Positions 55,648 to 64,000 of a stretch of DNA of 64,000 bases are shown piece after piece; the first letter of the stretch is position 1; every line of letters starts with the position of its first letter. The position numbers and the translations under genes were made by a program. This stretch comes from Pontibacter fetidus. GTDB lineage: Bacteria > Bacteroidota > Bacteroidia > Cytophagales > Hymenobacteraceae. The notes under the pieces are model-generated. The model searched no databases and was not told the origin of the DNA. It was given only the letters and a program-made list of their open reading frames with translations. The stretch spans positions 62,001 to 126,000 of the forward strand of contig NZ_JAAEAA010000006.1 of the NCBI RefSeq assembly GCF_010119545.1, given 5' to 3'.

Positions 55648-56236
55648 TGTCATTTCGAACAACGTGAGAAATCTGTTTTAAACTATAGCCTGGTAATGTC
55701 ATCCTGAGCGCAGTCGAAGGGTCTTATTTGTCCTTTAGCAAACTATAGTTGACGTTCCTTTCAACTTAAGCCAAGCTATACTTCCAAAGAACTTTCAATC
55801 CTGGTAGCTCTACTTGCCTATAGTTCTATAGTTACTTTGGCTCGCTCCTAGCCCGCGGGGGCTCGTCTTTGGGCATCGCGCTGCTGCCTTCTTGCTATCC
55901 TCGTGCCTCGGATTGCCTGCGGCACCGCAACAAGTCAAAGGCGCTCAACCCAAAGACTGCGATCATATTCGATAGCTATAGTCTTAACTATAGTTTTTTT
56001 GTTTGCACTTAGTTAAAGCAGATCAGTTTTCTCGTGGTTGTAGTTCCGTAGGGACAGGTCGCGACCTGTCCTTTTCTATTTCAGTAACTATATAACTATT
56101 CATGCAACTATAGCAAAGGTAAAACTGTCCCCTTGAGGGGACTACAGGAGTGTGGAGGCCGCAACTATAGAACTATAATGTTAACTATAGCAAAGCCGGC
56201 CCCCTCCTGTTTTTAGGAGAGGGCTTAGATGAGGTG
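55648..56236. repeat. Composite intergenic repeat, copy C
   Basis: Third copy. Core 55799-55964 with the GGGCATCGCGCTGCTGCC and AAAGGCGCTCAACCCAAAG blocks, the perfect palindrome GGACAGGTCGCGACCTGTCC at 56052-56071, a CCCCTTGAGGGG hairpin near 56128, and CTCCTGTTTTTAGGAGAGGG near 56204. It lacks the GCAGTTCCTGCxAGCG left module of copies A and B. It lies in the divergent gap between the SRP RNA/aldolase genes and guaA. No gene otherwise in 55570-56336. Confidence 0.75.
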
Positions 56237-56336
56237 AAACACTAACTTTAAAACTATGACAGATAAAGTAAACTCCTTCCCATGTTTCAAGAAAAAGCGT
56301 AGTAAGGGGTTATATTAACACATATCTTTAAAAGTA

Positions 56337-56368
56337 TTGGCAATTACTATAAAAGCGCTTTACCTTTG
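56337..56368 (+). promoter_or_regulatory. Promoter of guaA, possibly leaderless transcript
   Basis: TTG at 56337-56339, a 21-base spacer and TACCTTTG at 56361-56368. The guaA ATG starts only 4 bases after the box, where the transcription start is expected, so the mRNA may lack a 5' leader. Confidence 0.55.
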
Positions 56369-56371
56369 CGC

Positions 56372-57901
56372 ATGCCAGAAAAAATTCTCATCCTCGACTT
56401 TGGCTCCCAATATACCCAGCTTATAGCAAGACGGGTTCGCGAGCTTAATGTATACTGTGAGATTTACCCCTACAACAATGTTCCTGCCCTCACAGCAGAT
56501 GTAAAAGGTGTCATACTTTCAGGTAGCCCCTGCTCCGTGCGGGATGCCGAACACCCAACAATCAACTTAGATCAATACCTTGGTAAGCTGCCCGTACTTG
56601 GTGTATGCTATGGGGCACAACTGATCGCGCACGAAAGCAAAGGCGAAGTTACTCCATCAACTATCCGCGAATATGGCCGTGCCAGGCTTTCGGAGCTGCA
56701 CAATGCCAACCGATTGATGAAAGAACTCACACCGGGTTCTGTAGTATGGATGTCGCATGGGGATACGATAAAAGAGGTTCCGGATAACTTTGAGATCATT
56801 GCCAGTACCGAAACGGTTCGAGTTGCAGCTTATAAGCTGCGCGACCAGGAAACTTACGGCATACAGTTCCATCCGGAAGTAACACACTCCGACGAAGGCA
56901 AAACCTTACTTAGAAACTTTGTAGTACACATCTGCGAGTGCCAGCAAGACTGGACTTCAGACCAGTTTGTAGACGCAACTGTAGCGGATCTGAAACAGCA
57001 ACTGGACAATGATAAAGTAGTGCTTGGCTTATCTGGCGGTGTAGACTCCAGCGTGGCGGCCATGCTGATACACCATGCTATCGGTAAAAACCTGTTCTGC
57101 ATATTTGTAGACAACGGCCTGCTGCGTAAAGATGAGTTTGAGAACGTGCTGGACTCGTACAAGCACATGGGCCTGAACGTGAAAGGCGTTGATGCAAAAG
57201 CAAAATTCTACGAAGCGCTGGCTGGACTAACCGATCCGGAGGCAAAGCGCAAAGCCATTGGCCGCGTGTTTATCGAAGTGTTTGATGAAGAGGCGCATAA
57301 GATTGAAGACGTGAAGTGGCTGGCACAGGGTACTATTTACCCGGATGTGATCGAATCGCTGAGCGTAAAAGGCCCTTCGGCAACTATAAAATCGCACCAC
57401 AACGTAGGTGGCCTGCCCGACTTTATGAAACTAAAAGTGGTAGAGCCGCTGAAGACTTTATTTAAAGACGAGGTTCGCCTGGTAGGTAAAACACTACACA
57501 TCGATGACGCAATCCTTGGCCGTCATCCGTTCCCGGGTCCTGGTCTGGCCATCCGTATTATGGGCGATATCACTCCGGAAAAAGTAAACGTACTGCAACA
57601 GGTAGATCATATCTTTATCAGCAACCTGAAGAAATCGGGCTTGTATGATGATGTGTGGCAGGCAGGTGCAATACTTACGCCGCTGCAATCGGTGGGTGTG
57701 ATGGGCGACGAACGTACTTACGAAAACGTGGTAGCGTTGCGTGCTGTTTCAAGTATAGATGGCATGACCGCCGATTGGAGCCGTTTACCGTATGAGTTCC
57801 TGGCGGATGTGTCAAATGAGATCATTAACAAAGTAAAGGGCGTAAACCGCGTCGTTTACGACATCAGCTCTAAGCCACCTGCAACTATAGAGTGGGAATA
57901 A
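56372..57901 (+). CDS. guaA: GMP synthase (glutamine-hydrolysing)
   Basis: Converts XMP to GMP with glutamine and ATP. 509 residues from the ATG at 56372 (a TTG at 56366 is inside the likely promoter). The amidotransferase domain has Cys79 (LGVCYGAQL) and the QFHPEV His/Glu pair. The ATP pyrophosphatase has [10 protein letters not shown]. The C-terminal dimerisation domain ends PPATIEWE, the usual GuaA end. Standard length. It lies next to composite repeat copy C and is followed by a 19-bp inverted repeat. Confidence 0.95.
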   Translation: MPEKILILDFGSQYTQLIARRVRELNVYCEIYPYNNVPALTADVKGVILSGSPCSVRDAEHPTINLDQYLGKLPVLGVCYGAQLIAHESKGEVTPSTIREYGRARLSELHNANRLMKELTPGSVVWMSHGDTIKEVPDNFEIIASTETVRVAAYKLRDQETYGIQFHPEVTHSDEGKTLLRNFVVHICECQQDWTSDQFVDATVADLKQQLDNDKVVLGLSGGVDSSVAAMLIHHAIGKNLFCIFVDNGLLRKDEFENVLDSYKHMGLNVKGVDAKAKFYEALAGLTDPEAKRKAIGRVFIEVFDEEAHKIEDVKWLAQGTIYPDVIESLSVKGPSATIKSHHNVGGLPDFMKLKVVEPLKTLFKDEVRLVGKTLHIDDAILGRHPFPGPGLAIRIMGDITPEKVNVLQQVDHIFISNLKKSGLYDDVWQAGAILTPLQSVGVMGDERTYENVVALRAVSSIDGMTADWSRLPYEFLADVSNEIINKVKGVNRVVYDISSKPPATIEWE

Positions 57902-57906
57902 GTTTA

Positions 57907-57965
57907 ATTGTTTGATGGTTAAATTGCTAAGAATCTAACACGTAACAATTTAACCGTCAAACAAT
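57907..57965. repeat. 19-bp imperfect inverted repeat between guaA and the next gene
   Basis: ATTGTTTGATGGTTAAATT (57907-57925) pairs with 57947-57965 with one mismatch. An AT-rich hairpin with no T-run; could be a weak terminator or an AT-repeat of the ATTCATTA kind. Confidence 0.5.
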
Positions 57966-57987
57966 ATAACCATCAGCAATTTAAACT

Positions 57988-59679
57988 ATGAAGAACTTCT
58001 GTAAGCGTATACTTGTGCTGTCTATGCTGGCAATGGTTACGCCGGCATTTGCACAGCAGAACGAAGATGTAACCTATAGCAACGGTAAAATTCTGCTGCA
58101 GCAACAACGCTACGAGCAGGCTATGGCCGAGTTCCTGCCACTTACATCTCAAGGCAACACGTATGCGCCGGAAGCTTCCTATTTTTATGCGTTAGCGGCA
58201 TTTAAAGCTAAAAAATACAAAGAGGCACAGGAGATGCTGCAGCAGCTGAAAATGCAGTACCCTGGCTGGTCGCAGATGGCCGATGCTACTTACCTGTTAG
58301 CAAATATCCACTTTGAGCGTGGCAATTACGACGAAGCCCTGACGCAAGTACAACAGTTAAATTCTTCTGAAATTGCCAAAGATGCAGCCGGTCTGGAGCG
58401 TTTTTACCTGCAAAAGATAAACGACCGGGCTACTTTCGAGAAACTGGTACAGCGCTACCCAAATGATGCCGTACTGGGCCAGGTTTTTGCCGACAAACTG
58501 ATAGGTGGCTGGTATCGTGCAGAAGATAAAAATACCTTAGAGCGGCTTATAAACAAACATAACCTAGATAAAAACAAGTACCAGAACGCTGCGGCCCGCC
58601 GCCAGCAAGGGTTTGATGTGGCTTTACTCCTACCCTTCCAGCTGAGCCAGGATTTTGGACAGAATGCCCGCAAAAATCAATTCGTAAATGACCTGTATGC
58701 CGGTATGCAATTGGCCCAGGACTCGCTGGAAGCACAAGGCGTAAAACTGAACCTGTATACTTATGACGCAGGTGCTGATACAACTATAGTTAGCAGAATT
58801 TTAAAACTACCTGAAGTAAGACAGATGGACCTGGTAATAGGGCCGGTTTATAAAAGTGCCGCCCGCATTGCCAACCGATTTGCACGCACTACAGGTATCC
58901 CGGTTATCAACCCCTTGTCGCAGGACCTGGATGTTGCCGGCCAGAATAGTAATGTATACTTGTTTGAATCTTCTATAGCGACCCAGGCACGACAAGCTGC
59001 AACTTACGCTTACAATAGCTTCTCGCCTAAGACTGCAGTTATACTTTTCGAGAATACAAAAGACGACACCACTTTTGCTTATTTCTATAAAGAGCAATTC
59101 AAAAAACTGGGCGGAAAAATCAAGACATACAAAAAGATAAGCTCCAGTCAATCGTCGGCTACGGCTTCTACTTTTAACAAACTGGTTTTAACAGATGTTG
59201 GCCACATGGCCGTTTTCTCTGAGAAAATGACCGCTGCCGTAAACGCTACCAGCAAACTACAGGCAAGCGCTTCAAAACTACCACTTATAACTTACCACAA
59301 CTGGCTGGATATAAACCAAATAACCCTAAAGCAGCTCGATAACCTGGAAGTATATTTCATCAGCCCGAAATTTATAAATACCGCTAACCCGGAAATCAGG
59401 AAATTCAGAGAACGGTATATCAGCAAGTATAACCTGACCCCATCTGTGTATGCTTATGCCGGATTCGAGATGCTATACTTTTATGGTAGCCTGTTGCAGC
59501 AATATGGACCTAACCTGGCACAAGCCTTACTTGAAACCGGGATTAAGCCGGGCGCTTTGTATCCAGCCGTTGGCTATGTAAACCGCACAAACCGTAATGA
59601 ACTGCGTTCCGACAACCAGTTTGTACCGATCACAAAATTAGAGAACCTTCAACTTATGGTAGTAAACGCTGTTTACTAA
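57988..59679 (+). CDS. TPR / periplasmic-binding-fold protein (LppC-like substrate-binding family)
   Basis: A 563-residue exported protein with a Sec signal (cleavage after PAFA, residues 20-24). The N-terminal half (about 25-200) holds tetratricopeptide-like repeats (GKILLQQQRYEQAMAEF). The C-terminal half (about 205-560) is a type I periplasmic-binding fold (FDVALLLPFQLSQDFGQN, MDLVIGPVYKSAA, SVYAYAGFEMLYFY) without an ABC transporter neighbour. The layout recalls LppC/LpoA proteins that activate penicillin-binding proteins. 24 bases upstream of hemL, so possibly co-transcribed. Confidence 0.82.
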   Translation: MKNFCKRILVLSMLAMVTPAFAQQNEDVTYSNGKILLQQQRYEQAMAEFLPLTSQGNTYAPEASYFYALAAFKAKKYKEAQEMLQQLKMQYPGWSQMADATYLLANIHFERGNYDEALTQVQQLNSSEIAKDAAGLERFYLQKINDRATFEKLVQRYPNDAVLGQVFADKLIGGWYRAEDKNTLERLINKHNLDKNKYQNAAARRQQGFDVALLLPFQLSQDFGQNARKNQFVNDLYAGMQLAQDSLEAQGVKLNLYTYDAGADTTIVSRILKLPEVRQMDLVIGPVYKSAARIANRFARTTGIPVINPLSQDLDVAGQNSNVYLFESSIATQARQAATYAYNSFSPKTAVILFENTKDDTTFAYFYKEQFKKLGGKIKTYKKISSSQSSATASTFNKLVLTDVGHMAVFSEKMTAAVNATSKLQASASKLPLITYHNWLDINQITLKQLDNLEVYFISPKFINTANPEIRKFRERYISKYNLTPSVYAYAGFEMLYFYGSLLQQYGPNLAQALLETGIKPGALYPAVGYVNRTNRNELRSDNQFVPITKLENLQLMVVNAVY

Positions 59680-59703
59680 CTATAAATCCAAAACTTATAC
59701 CCA

Positions 59704-60999
59704 ATGAAGACAGCACCAATCAGCGAAGAACTGTTTCAGAGAGCTAAAAACTTTATACCTGGTGGCGTAAACTCCCCAGTAAGAGCCTTTAGAGCCGTAG
59801 GTGGCAATCCGCGCTTTATAAAATCAGCCAAAGGCGCATATTTATTTGACGAGGACGGCAACCGCTACATGGAATTCATCAACTCTTGGGGGCCGATGAT
59901 ACTGGGCCACGCTGCTGAAATTGTGCAGGAAGCCGTAATGCAGGCTATACCTAACTCCTTATCTTTTGGTGCCCCAACCCGCAAAGAGATCGAAATTGCC
60001 GAGCTGATCATCAGTATGGTGCCAAGTATAGAAAAGGTGCGCATGGTAAACTCTGGCACCGAAGCTACAATGTCGGCTATACGTGTGGCACGTGGCTATA
60101 CTGGTCGTGATAAGATGATCAAATTTGAAGGCTGCTATCACGGCCACGGCGATTCTTTTCTGATTGCGGCTGGCAGTGGTGCTATTACGCTAGGTGTGCC
60201 AGATAGCCCGGGTGTAACAAAAGGCGTTGCCAACGATACGCTCACAGCTCCTTACAACAACCTGCAGGCAGTACAGACATTGGTAGATGCAAACAAAGAC
60301 CAGGTAGCAGCTATCATACTGGAGCCGGTTGCCGGTAACATGGGTCTGGTATTGCCAACACAGGAATTCCTGCAAGGCCTGCGCGACCTGTGTACCAAAG
60401 AAGGCATCGTACTGATTTTTGATGAAGTAATGACCGGTTTCCGTCTGGCCCCGGGCGGTGCGCAGGAGTTATTTGGCGTTACGCCGGATATGACCACGTT
60501 GGGCAAAATTATTGGTGGTGGTATGCCTGTTGGCGCTTACGGTGGTAAAAAAGAAATTATGGATTGCGTAGCCCCAGCCGGGCCGGTTTACCAGGCAGGT
60601 ACCTTATCTGGTAACCCGATTGCGATGTCTGCGGGTATGGCCATGCTGAACTATCTGAAAGATAACCCGCAGGTTTATACCCAATTGAACGAAACTACAG
60701 AGCGCATGATTTCGGGAATGCGTAACAACATGCAGCAACTTGGCCTGAACTATACGATAAACCAGGTTGGCTCTATGTTCACGATCTTCTTTACTGATCA
60801 GCCGGTTTACGATTTCGATAGCGCTAAAACTTCTGATACGGCTTTGTTTGGCCGTTATTTTAACGAGATGCTACAGCGTGGTATTTACCTCGCTCCTTCT
60901 CAGTACGAGTCGCTTTTTGTTTCTACGGTCATTACACCGGAACTGGTAGATGAATACATCAAAGCTAACTTTGAAGCGCTAAAGGCCATTCAGGGCTAA
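59704..60999 (+). CDS. hemL: Glutamate-1-semialdehyde 2,1-aminomutase
   Basis: Forms 5-aminolevulinate in the C5 haem pathway. 431 residues, PLP-dependent. The PLP Lys lies in TTLGKIIGGGMPVGAYGG and the substrate segment is NSGTEATMSAIRVARG. The start FIPGGVNSPVRAF fits the family. Follows the TPR protein gene by 24 bases. Confidence 0.95.
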   Translation: MKTAPISEELFQRAKNFIPGGVNSPVRAFRAVGGNPRFIKSAKGAYLFDEDGNRYMEFINSWGPMILGHAAEIVQEAVMQAIPNSLSFGAPTRKEIEIAELIISMVPSIEKVRMVNSGTEATMSAIRVARGYTGRDKMIKFEGCYHGHGDSFLIAAGSGAITLGVPDSPGVTKGVANDTLTAPYNNLQAVQTLVDANKDQVAAIILEPVAGNMGLVLPTQEFLQGLRDLCTKEGIVLIFDEVMTGFRLAPGGAQELFGVTPDMTTLGKIIGGGMPVGAYGGKKEIMDCVAPAGPVYQAGTLSGNPIAMSAGMAMLNYLKDNPQVYTQLNETTERMISGMRNNMQQLGLNYTINQVGSMFTIFFTDQPVYDFDSAKTSDTALFGRYFNEMLQRGIYLAPSQYESLFVSTVITPELVDEYIKANFEALKAIQG

Positions 61000-61018
61000 G
61001 AACTATAGTTACAACTAT

Positions 61019-61058
61019 AAAAAAGCGGCAGTTCCTGCAAATGGGGCTGTCGCTTTTT
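61019..61058 (+). terminator. Terminator after hemL
   Basis: Stem AAAAAGCGgCAG with CTGTCGCTTTTT (one mismatch), loop of 15, T-run. Confidence 0.75.
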
Positions 61059-61067
61059 AGTTTATAC

Positions 61068-61099
61068 TTGGTGTATATATCGTTTATTCATTACTTTTA
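61068..61099 (+). promoter_or_regulatory. Candidate promoter of dcd
   Basis: TTG (61068-61070), 21-base spacer and TACTTTTA (61092-61099); ATG 27 bases later. Confidence 0.45.
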
Positions 61100-61126
61100 C
61101 AATCAACTTTTTAGCGTGCATTCCTC

Positions 61127-61663
61127 ATGATCTTAACCGATAACCAGATATTAAAAGAAATAGAAAAAGGTACTATCCTGATAGAGCCATTCAAACGTTC
61201 AAGCCTGGGCACAAACTCTTACGACGTGCATTTGGGTCGTTACCTGGCTACCTATCGCGATGAAATTCTGGATGCACGCCAACACAACGAAATTGATGTA
61301 TTTGAGATACCGGAAGAAGGCATTGTACTACGCCCGGAAACGCTCTATCTGGGCGTAACCCTGGAGTATACCGAAACACATGCCCACGTACCTTTTCTGG
61401 AGGGTAAGTCGAGTGTAGGCCGTTTGGGTATAGATATACATGCGACTGCCGGTAAAGGCGATGTGGGTTTCTGCAACACCTGGACACTGGAGATTTCGGT
61501 AACGCAGCCGGTTCGTGTTTACTATGGCATGCCGATCGGGCAGCTCATTTATTTTGAAGTAAGCGGCGGTATCGAAAACTACTATAACAAGAAAGAAAAC
61601 GCCAAGTATAACAATCGCACCATCACGCCCGTTGAATCCATGATGTGGAAAAACAACTGGTAA
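61127..61663 (+). CDS. dcd: dCTP deaminase
   Basis: Deaminates dCTP to dUTP for thymidylate supply. 178 residues. Motifs are GKSSVGRLGI (phosphate binding) and HATAGKGDVGFCNTWTLE, whose final Glu is catalytic. Trimeric dUTPase-fold length. Flanked by its own promoter and terminator. Confidence 0.95.
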   Translation: MILTDNQILKEIEKGTILIEPFKRSSLGTNSYDVHLGRYLATYRDEILDARQHNEIDVFEIPEEGIVLRPETLYLGVTLEYTETHAHVPFLEGKSSVGRLGIDIHATAGKGDVGFCNTWTLEISVTQPVRVYYGMPIGQLIYFEVSGGIENYYNKKENAKYNNRTITPVESMMWKNNW

Positions 61664-61686
61664 CAGATCACTAATATAGTGAAATA

Positions 61687-61719
61687 AAAAGAGCCATTCC
61701 ACGCCGGAATGGCTCTTTT
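61687..61719 (+). terminator. Terminator after dcd
   Basis: A 14-bp perfect stem (AAAAGAGCCATTCC with GGAATGGCTCTTTT), 5-base loop. Confidence 0.88.
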
Positions 61720-61862
61720 GGCATAATAACTGCACTACACCTGTCAACCAGAAAACAATTGGCCATCCATAAAAATCAACTGCTAAAATGAATTTTTTTT
61801 GATGCAGATTGGTTTACAAGAAGACAACAGGGAATAAAGTAAAACAGGAAAAGACAAGCACT

Positions 61863-62300
61863 ATGAAAAGATTATTGGTATTAACATTCGCACTTTTAGG
61901 TTTCATCTTTACAGCATCAGCTAACGGAAATGAGAAAGCTGTAACTGTAGAAAACAGAGCCAATCATCTTTCAGATCAAATGATCCGTGAGTTACGCCTT
62001 AACAACTACCAGTCAAACAAGATCAGAGAAATAAACTTGGATGTGGTAGCAAAAATGATGGCTGTTGAAGCTGAATTTAAAGGCAACCAGGAACTAATCG
62101 ATCAGAAATGCAAAGCTATCTGCTCTGTTCGCGATGAGAAACTGGAGAACGTGTTAAGCACTGCACAGTACAGCAACTACTTCGGTTCTCGCAAGGTATA
62201 TAGCAAATACGACAAAGAATTTGTTGCCAGCGCCGGACAGGAAATAGATAATACAAAAAGCCTGGCAGCCGCAAACACTGACGCTGTAACAGTAAACTAA
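61863..62300 (+). CDS. Small secreted helical protein, Spy/CpxP-like
   Basis: A 145-residue product from the ATG at 61863 with a clear signal peptide (MKRLLVLTFALLGFIFTASA), preferred over the longer frame starting at 61809. The mature part is a helical region with a LRLNNYQSNKIREIN segment, comparable in form to the LTxxQ motif of Spy/CpxP-type periplasmic chaperones, and two closely spaced Cys (KCKAIC). Small proteins of this sort are common in Bacteroidota and mostly uncharacterised. Followed by a terminator. Confidence 0.75.
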   Translation: MKRLLVLTFALLGFIFTASANGNEKAVTVENRANHLSDQMIRELRLNNYQSNKIREINLDVVAKMMAVEAEFKGNQELIDQKCKAICSVRDEKLENVLSTAQYSNYFGSRKVYSKYDKEFVASAGQEIDNTKSLAAANTDAVTVN

Positions 62301-62321
62301 AATATAACCAATCTATAAAAC

Positions 62322-62351
62322 AAAAGGGCCGCTAACTATAGCGGCCCTTTT
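62322..62351 (+). terminator. Bidirectional terminator between the Spy-like gene and gldC
   Basis: A 12-bp stem (AAAAGGGCCGCT with AGCGGCCCTTTT), 6-base loop. Confidence 0.85.
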
Positions 62352-62369
62352 GTTTTATTATAGCACATA

Positions 62370-62711
62370 CTATTGATTGTTCTTCTGGCGTTCTGCTTCT
62401 ACATGATTCATCAGGTCTTCGCAAAGCGCTTTCATTTTCTGGGCCATTACGCTGTCGCTGGTAGCTGTAGCTATACTTTGCGCCATAGCACCGATAGTAT
62501 CAATGTAAAAGTATTTCATCTCATCTACCGGCATGTCCTTTGTCCATAGGTCTATCTTCATGGTACCGGCTTCATCTCTGTCCCAAAGCGAAATGTTAAT
62601 GGCTTTTGCAAAATGGATCTTTTCTCCGGCATCAGTTGCGCGCCAGCTAATGGCTTCCGGTATCTTCTGATCATCCAGTGCTATGCTAAAGTATATTTCT
62701 GACTTCTTCAT
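62370..62711 (-). CDS. gldC: Gliding motility protein GldC
   Basis: A 113-residue protein with the GldC start MKKSEIYFSIALDDQKIPE and the ISWRATD and WDRDEAGTMKIDLWTKDMPVDEMK core. GldC is a small soluble protein of the gliding/type IX secretion gene set and in Flavobacterium is needed for efficient gliding. No other gld gene is in the window. It supports a gliding or T9SS-bearing host. Confidence 0.9.
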   Translation of the reverse strand: MKKSEIYFSIALDDQKIPEAISWRATDAGEKIHFAKAINISLWDRDEAGTMKIDLWTKDMPVDEMKYFYIDTIGAMAQSIATATSDSVMAQKMKALCEDLMNHVEAERQKNNQ

Positions 62712-62788
62712 TTTACTAATTTTTAAACTTTATAGTATCTAAATCTCGTAATATGCCTGATTACATATATTACCTACAAAGTTACGCG

Positions 62789-63814
62789 ATGCGCCACGGA
62801 ATAAAAACACTCTTTACGCTTTTTACCCTTATGCTCTTTTCCGGTTGCTCCGCTATTTTAACCAGGTCTGACAAAACATATGCGGTTGGCTTTTATAACC
62901 TCGAGAAACTATACGACAGCAAAGCCAATGCCCGCAACATGGATTATACACCTAACGGCCCCATGAAATGGACCGATGCCCGTTACCAGCAGAAACTTAA
63001 GAACATGGCACAGGCCATAGCAACTATAGGTGGTAAAGATGGCCCTGCCATACTTGGTGTAACAGAAGCTGAAAGCCACAAAGTGCTCGACGATTTGGTG
63101 CTTACTCCCCCGTTAAAGAAAAAGAAGTATAAGGTGATCCATTTTGAATCGGAAGACCCACTGGGGCTGGATGTTGCTTTACTCTATAACCCGAAGCGCT
63201 TTAAACCTACCTACCAGAAACTGGTGAAAGTGAATTACCCGCAAAAGAATTTTAAAGGCAAAGATATAGTACAGGTAAAGGGCTTGATGTCTGGGGAACC
63301 GGTAACCATTTACGTGAACCACTGGCCACCAAACTATGGCAACACCCGCCAGGGCAACCGAAACCGCCAAGCCGCAGCTAAAAAGCTACGCCAACAAATA
63401 GATGCCGAACTAAAAACCAACCCCGATGCTAACATTATAGTGATGGGAGATTTTGACGAAGAGCCAAAGTCTAAAGTATTACAGCAAACCCTGAAAGCCA
63501 ACGGCAGGCCAAACCCATACTATAAAGACGAACTGTTCAATACGTTTTATATTAACTACGTGCAGGGCTTAGGCAGCTATTTTAAGCGGGGCGATTTTAA
63601 GATGCTGGATCAGGTAATGGTATCGAAAGGGATGCTGGACAGCAAAGGCCTGGAATATGTGATGGGTTCAGCTGAGATACATGACCCGGAATTTCTGAAA
63701 TATACTTTTGGAAAGTATAAAAACACGCCACGCACCACTTTTTCGGGAACCACCTACATGGGTGGTTTCTCTGATCACTTCCCGGTGTTTATAAAAGTTA
63801 AAGTTGTAAAGTAA
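62789..63814 (+). CDS. Endonuclease/exonuclease/phosphatase-family lipoprotein
   Basis: A 341-residue protein from the ATG at 62789, giving a lipoprotein signal (TLFTLFTLMLFSGC); an in-frame ATG at 62753 would add twelve residues. The domain (about 35-340) shows IYVNHWPP, VMGDFDEEP and GFSDHFPVFI, the metal- and phosphate-binding motifs of the DNase I-like superfamily; the Asn-Asp-His set is intact. A secreted nuclease or phosphatase is likely. Divergent from gldC, 77 bases apart. Confidence 0.85.
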   Translation: MRHGIKTLFTLFTLMLFSGCSAILTRSDKTYAVGFYNLEKLYDSKANARNMDYTPNGPMKWTDARYQQKLKNMAQAIATIGGKDGPAILGVTEAESHKVLDDLVLTPPLKKKKYKVIHFESEDPLGLDVALLYNPKRFKPTYQKLVKVNYPQKNFKGKDIVQVKGLMSGEPVTIYVNHWPPNYGNTRQGNRNRQAAAKKLRQQIDAELKTNPDANIIVMGDFDEEPKSKVLQQTLKANGRPNPYYKDELFNTFYINYVQGLGSYFKRGDFKMLDQVMVSKGMLDSKGLEYVMGSAEIHDPEFLKYTFGKYKNTPRTTFSGTTYMGGFSDHFPVFIKVKVVK

Positions 63815-63842
63815 GAGAAGAGAGCAAGTATAAAATAAGTCC

Positions 63843-63862
63843 AAGATGCCAGCGTGCATCTT
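63843..63862 (+). terminator. Terminator after the nuclease-family gene
   Basis: AAGATGC with GCATCTT stem, 6-base loop, T-run. Confidence 0.7.
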
Positions 63863-63892
63863 TTTTTGTGCCTTATAGGTTGCTATAAAATA

Positions 63893-63922
63893 CAGAAGGC
63901 GGGCTTATGGGCCCGCCTTCTG
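63893..63922 (-). terminator. Hairpin downstream of dnaN
   Basis: A 12-bp perfect stem (CAGAAGGCGGGC with GCCCGCCTTCTG), 6-base loop. A probable terminator of dnaN on the minus strand. Confidence 0.7.
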
Positions 63923-63944
63923 CGCGTTAGGAGAAATATACTCC

Positions 63945-64000
63945 TTATACGTAGTTGTTCAGCATTACAGGCATTACCAGCATCAAAACATTTTCGTTTT
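63945..64000 (-). CDS. dnaN: DNA polymerase III beta subunit (sliding clamp), C-terminal end only
   Basis: The last 17 codons are NENVLMLVMPVMLNNYV followed by TAA, the usual C-terminus of Bacteroidota beta clamps (MPVMLNxY). The rest of the gene lies to the right of the window. The call rests on this short match and is made with moderate confidence. Confidence 0.75.
   Translation of the reverse strand, partial: NENVLMLVMPVMLNNYV

Noticed and set aside
61809..61862. Upstream extension of the Spy-like protein
   Set aside because: It would hide a clear signal peptide that begins at 61863.
1..64000. tRNA, rRNA, insertion sequence, prophage or CRISPR array
   Set aside because: Looked for and not seen: no transposase, integrase or cas-like protein, no recognisable tRNA cloverleaf or rRNA segment.

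Overview
The window reads as a chromosomal segment from a bacterium of the phylum Bacteroidota, most likely a Hymenobacteraceae/Cytophagales member (Pontibacter-like). The basis is: promoters of the TTTG-N19-TAnnTTTG type, a SusC/TonB-receptor-like barrel with a carboxypeptidase-like N-terminal domain, a gliding protein GldC, an XRE/S24 regulator of the Bacteroidota type, and a small SRP RNA. The genus is an inference. No transposase, prophage, CRISPR array, tRNA or rRNA was seen. Most of the window is housekeeping or lineage-specific chromosome. A base-composition outlier lies at the left edge (1-512).

Layout. 1-4.8 kb: an unknown AT-rich gene cut by the left edge, dapA, an inverted-repeat element, a SRPBCC protein, then four genes for extremely hydrophilic low-complexity proteins, three of them rich in Tyr, Arg and Asn. 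5-7.8 kb: a two-gene operon of a FAD oxidoreductase and a membrane polyferredoxin. 7.8-8.7 kb: copy A of a composite intergenic repeat. 8.7-24.8 kb: DUF2062 protein, outer-membrane receptor, membrane protein, EmrE-type exporter with an AraC regulator, a seven-helix membrane protein, RNA helicase DbpA, RmuC, an ACE-like M2 peptidase, pirin, an XRE/S24 repressor and a subtilisin-like lipoprotein. 24.9-30.4 kb: RecQ, a Cys-rich copper-storage-like protein, a YvlD-like membrane protein, agmatinase and a fused SpeD-SpeE polyamine enzyme.

30.7-40 kb holds a complete minus-strand chemosensory operon: ParA, a soluble receptor with nine 92-residue double-HAMP repeats, CheW, CheY, CheB (whose receiver lacks the phospho-acceptor Asp), CheA and CheC. 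No CheR and no flagellar genes are present. A ParA next to a membrane-free receptor suggests a cytoplasmic array that is positioned on the nucleoid. 40-43.2 kb: SixA-like phosphatase and topA, followed by composite repeat copy B.

43.9-53.6 kb is a nonulosonic-acid surface-glycan locus. It holds a GT61 glycosyltransferase, pseB, pseC, pseF, a pseG-pseH fusion, pseI, a candidate sugar transferase and a flippase. Together these would make CMP-pseudaminic acid (or a close relative) and export a glycan carrying it. 53.7-64 kb: ftsE, a small conserved protein, fructose-6-phosphate aldolase, the SRP RNA gene, composite repeat copy C, guaA (possibly leaderless), a TPR/periplasmic-binding protein, hemL, dcd, a small secreted helical protein, gldC, an endonuclease/exonuclease-family lipoprotein, and the last codons of dnaN.

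Two sequence-wide signals stand out. The first is a very frequent palindrome centred on CTATAG (full form AACTATAGTT, with TATACTT/AAGTATA relatives), found in and between genes. The second is the composite intergenic repeat, present in three copies, each carrying the same perfect 20-bp palindrome. Start codons were moved inward from the longest open frame where an ATG with a better N-terminus exists. All functional calls come from motif recognition by eye, without database searches.
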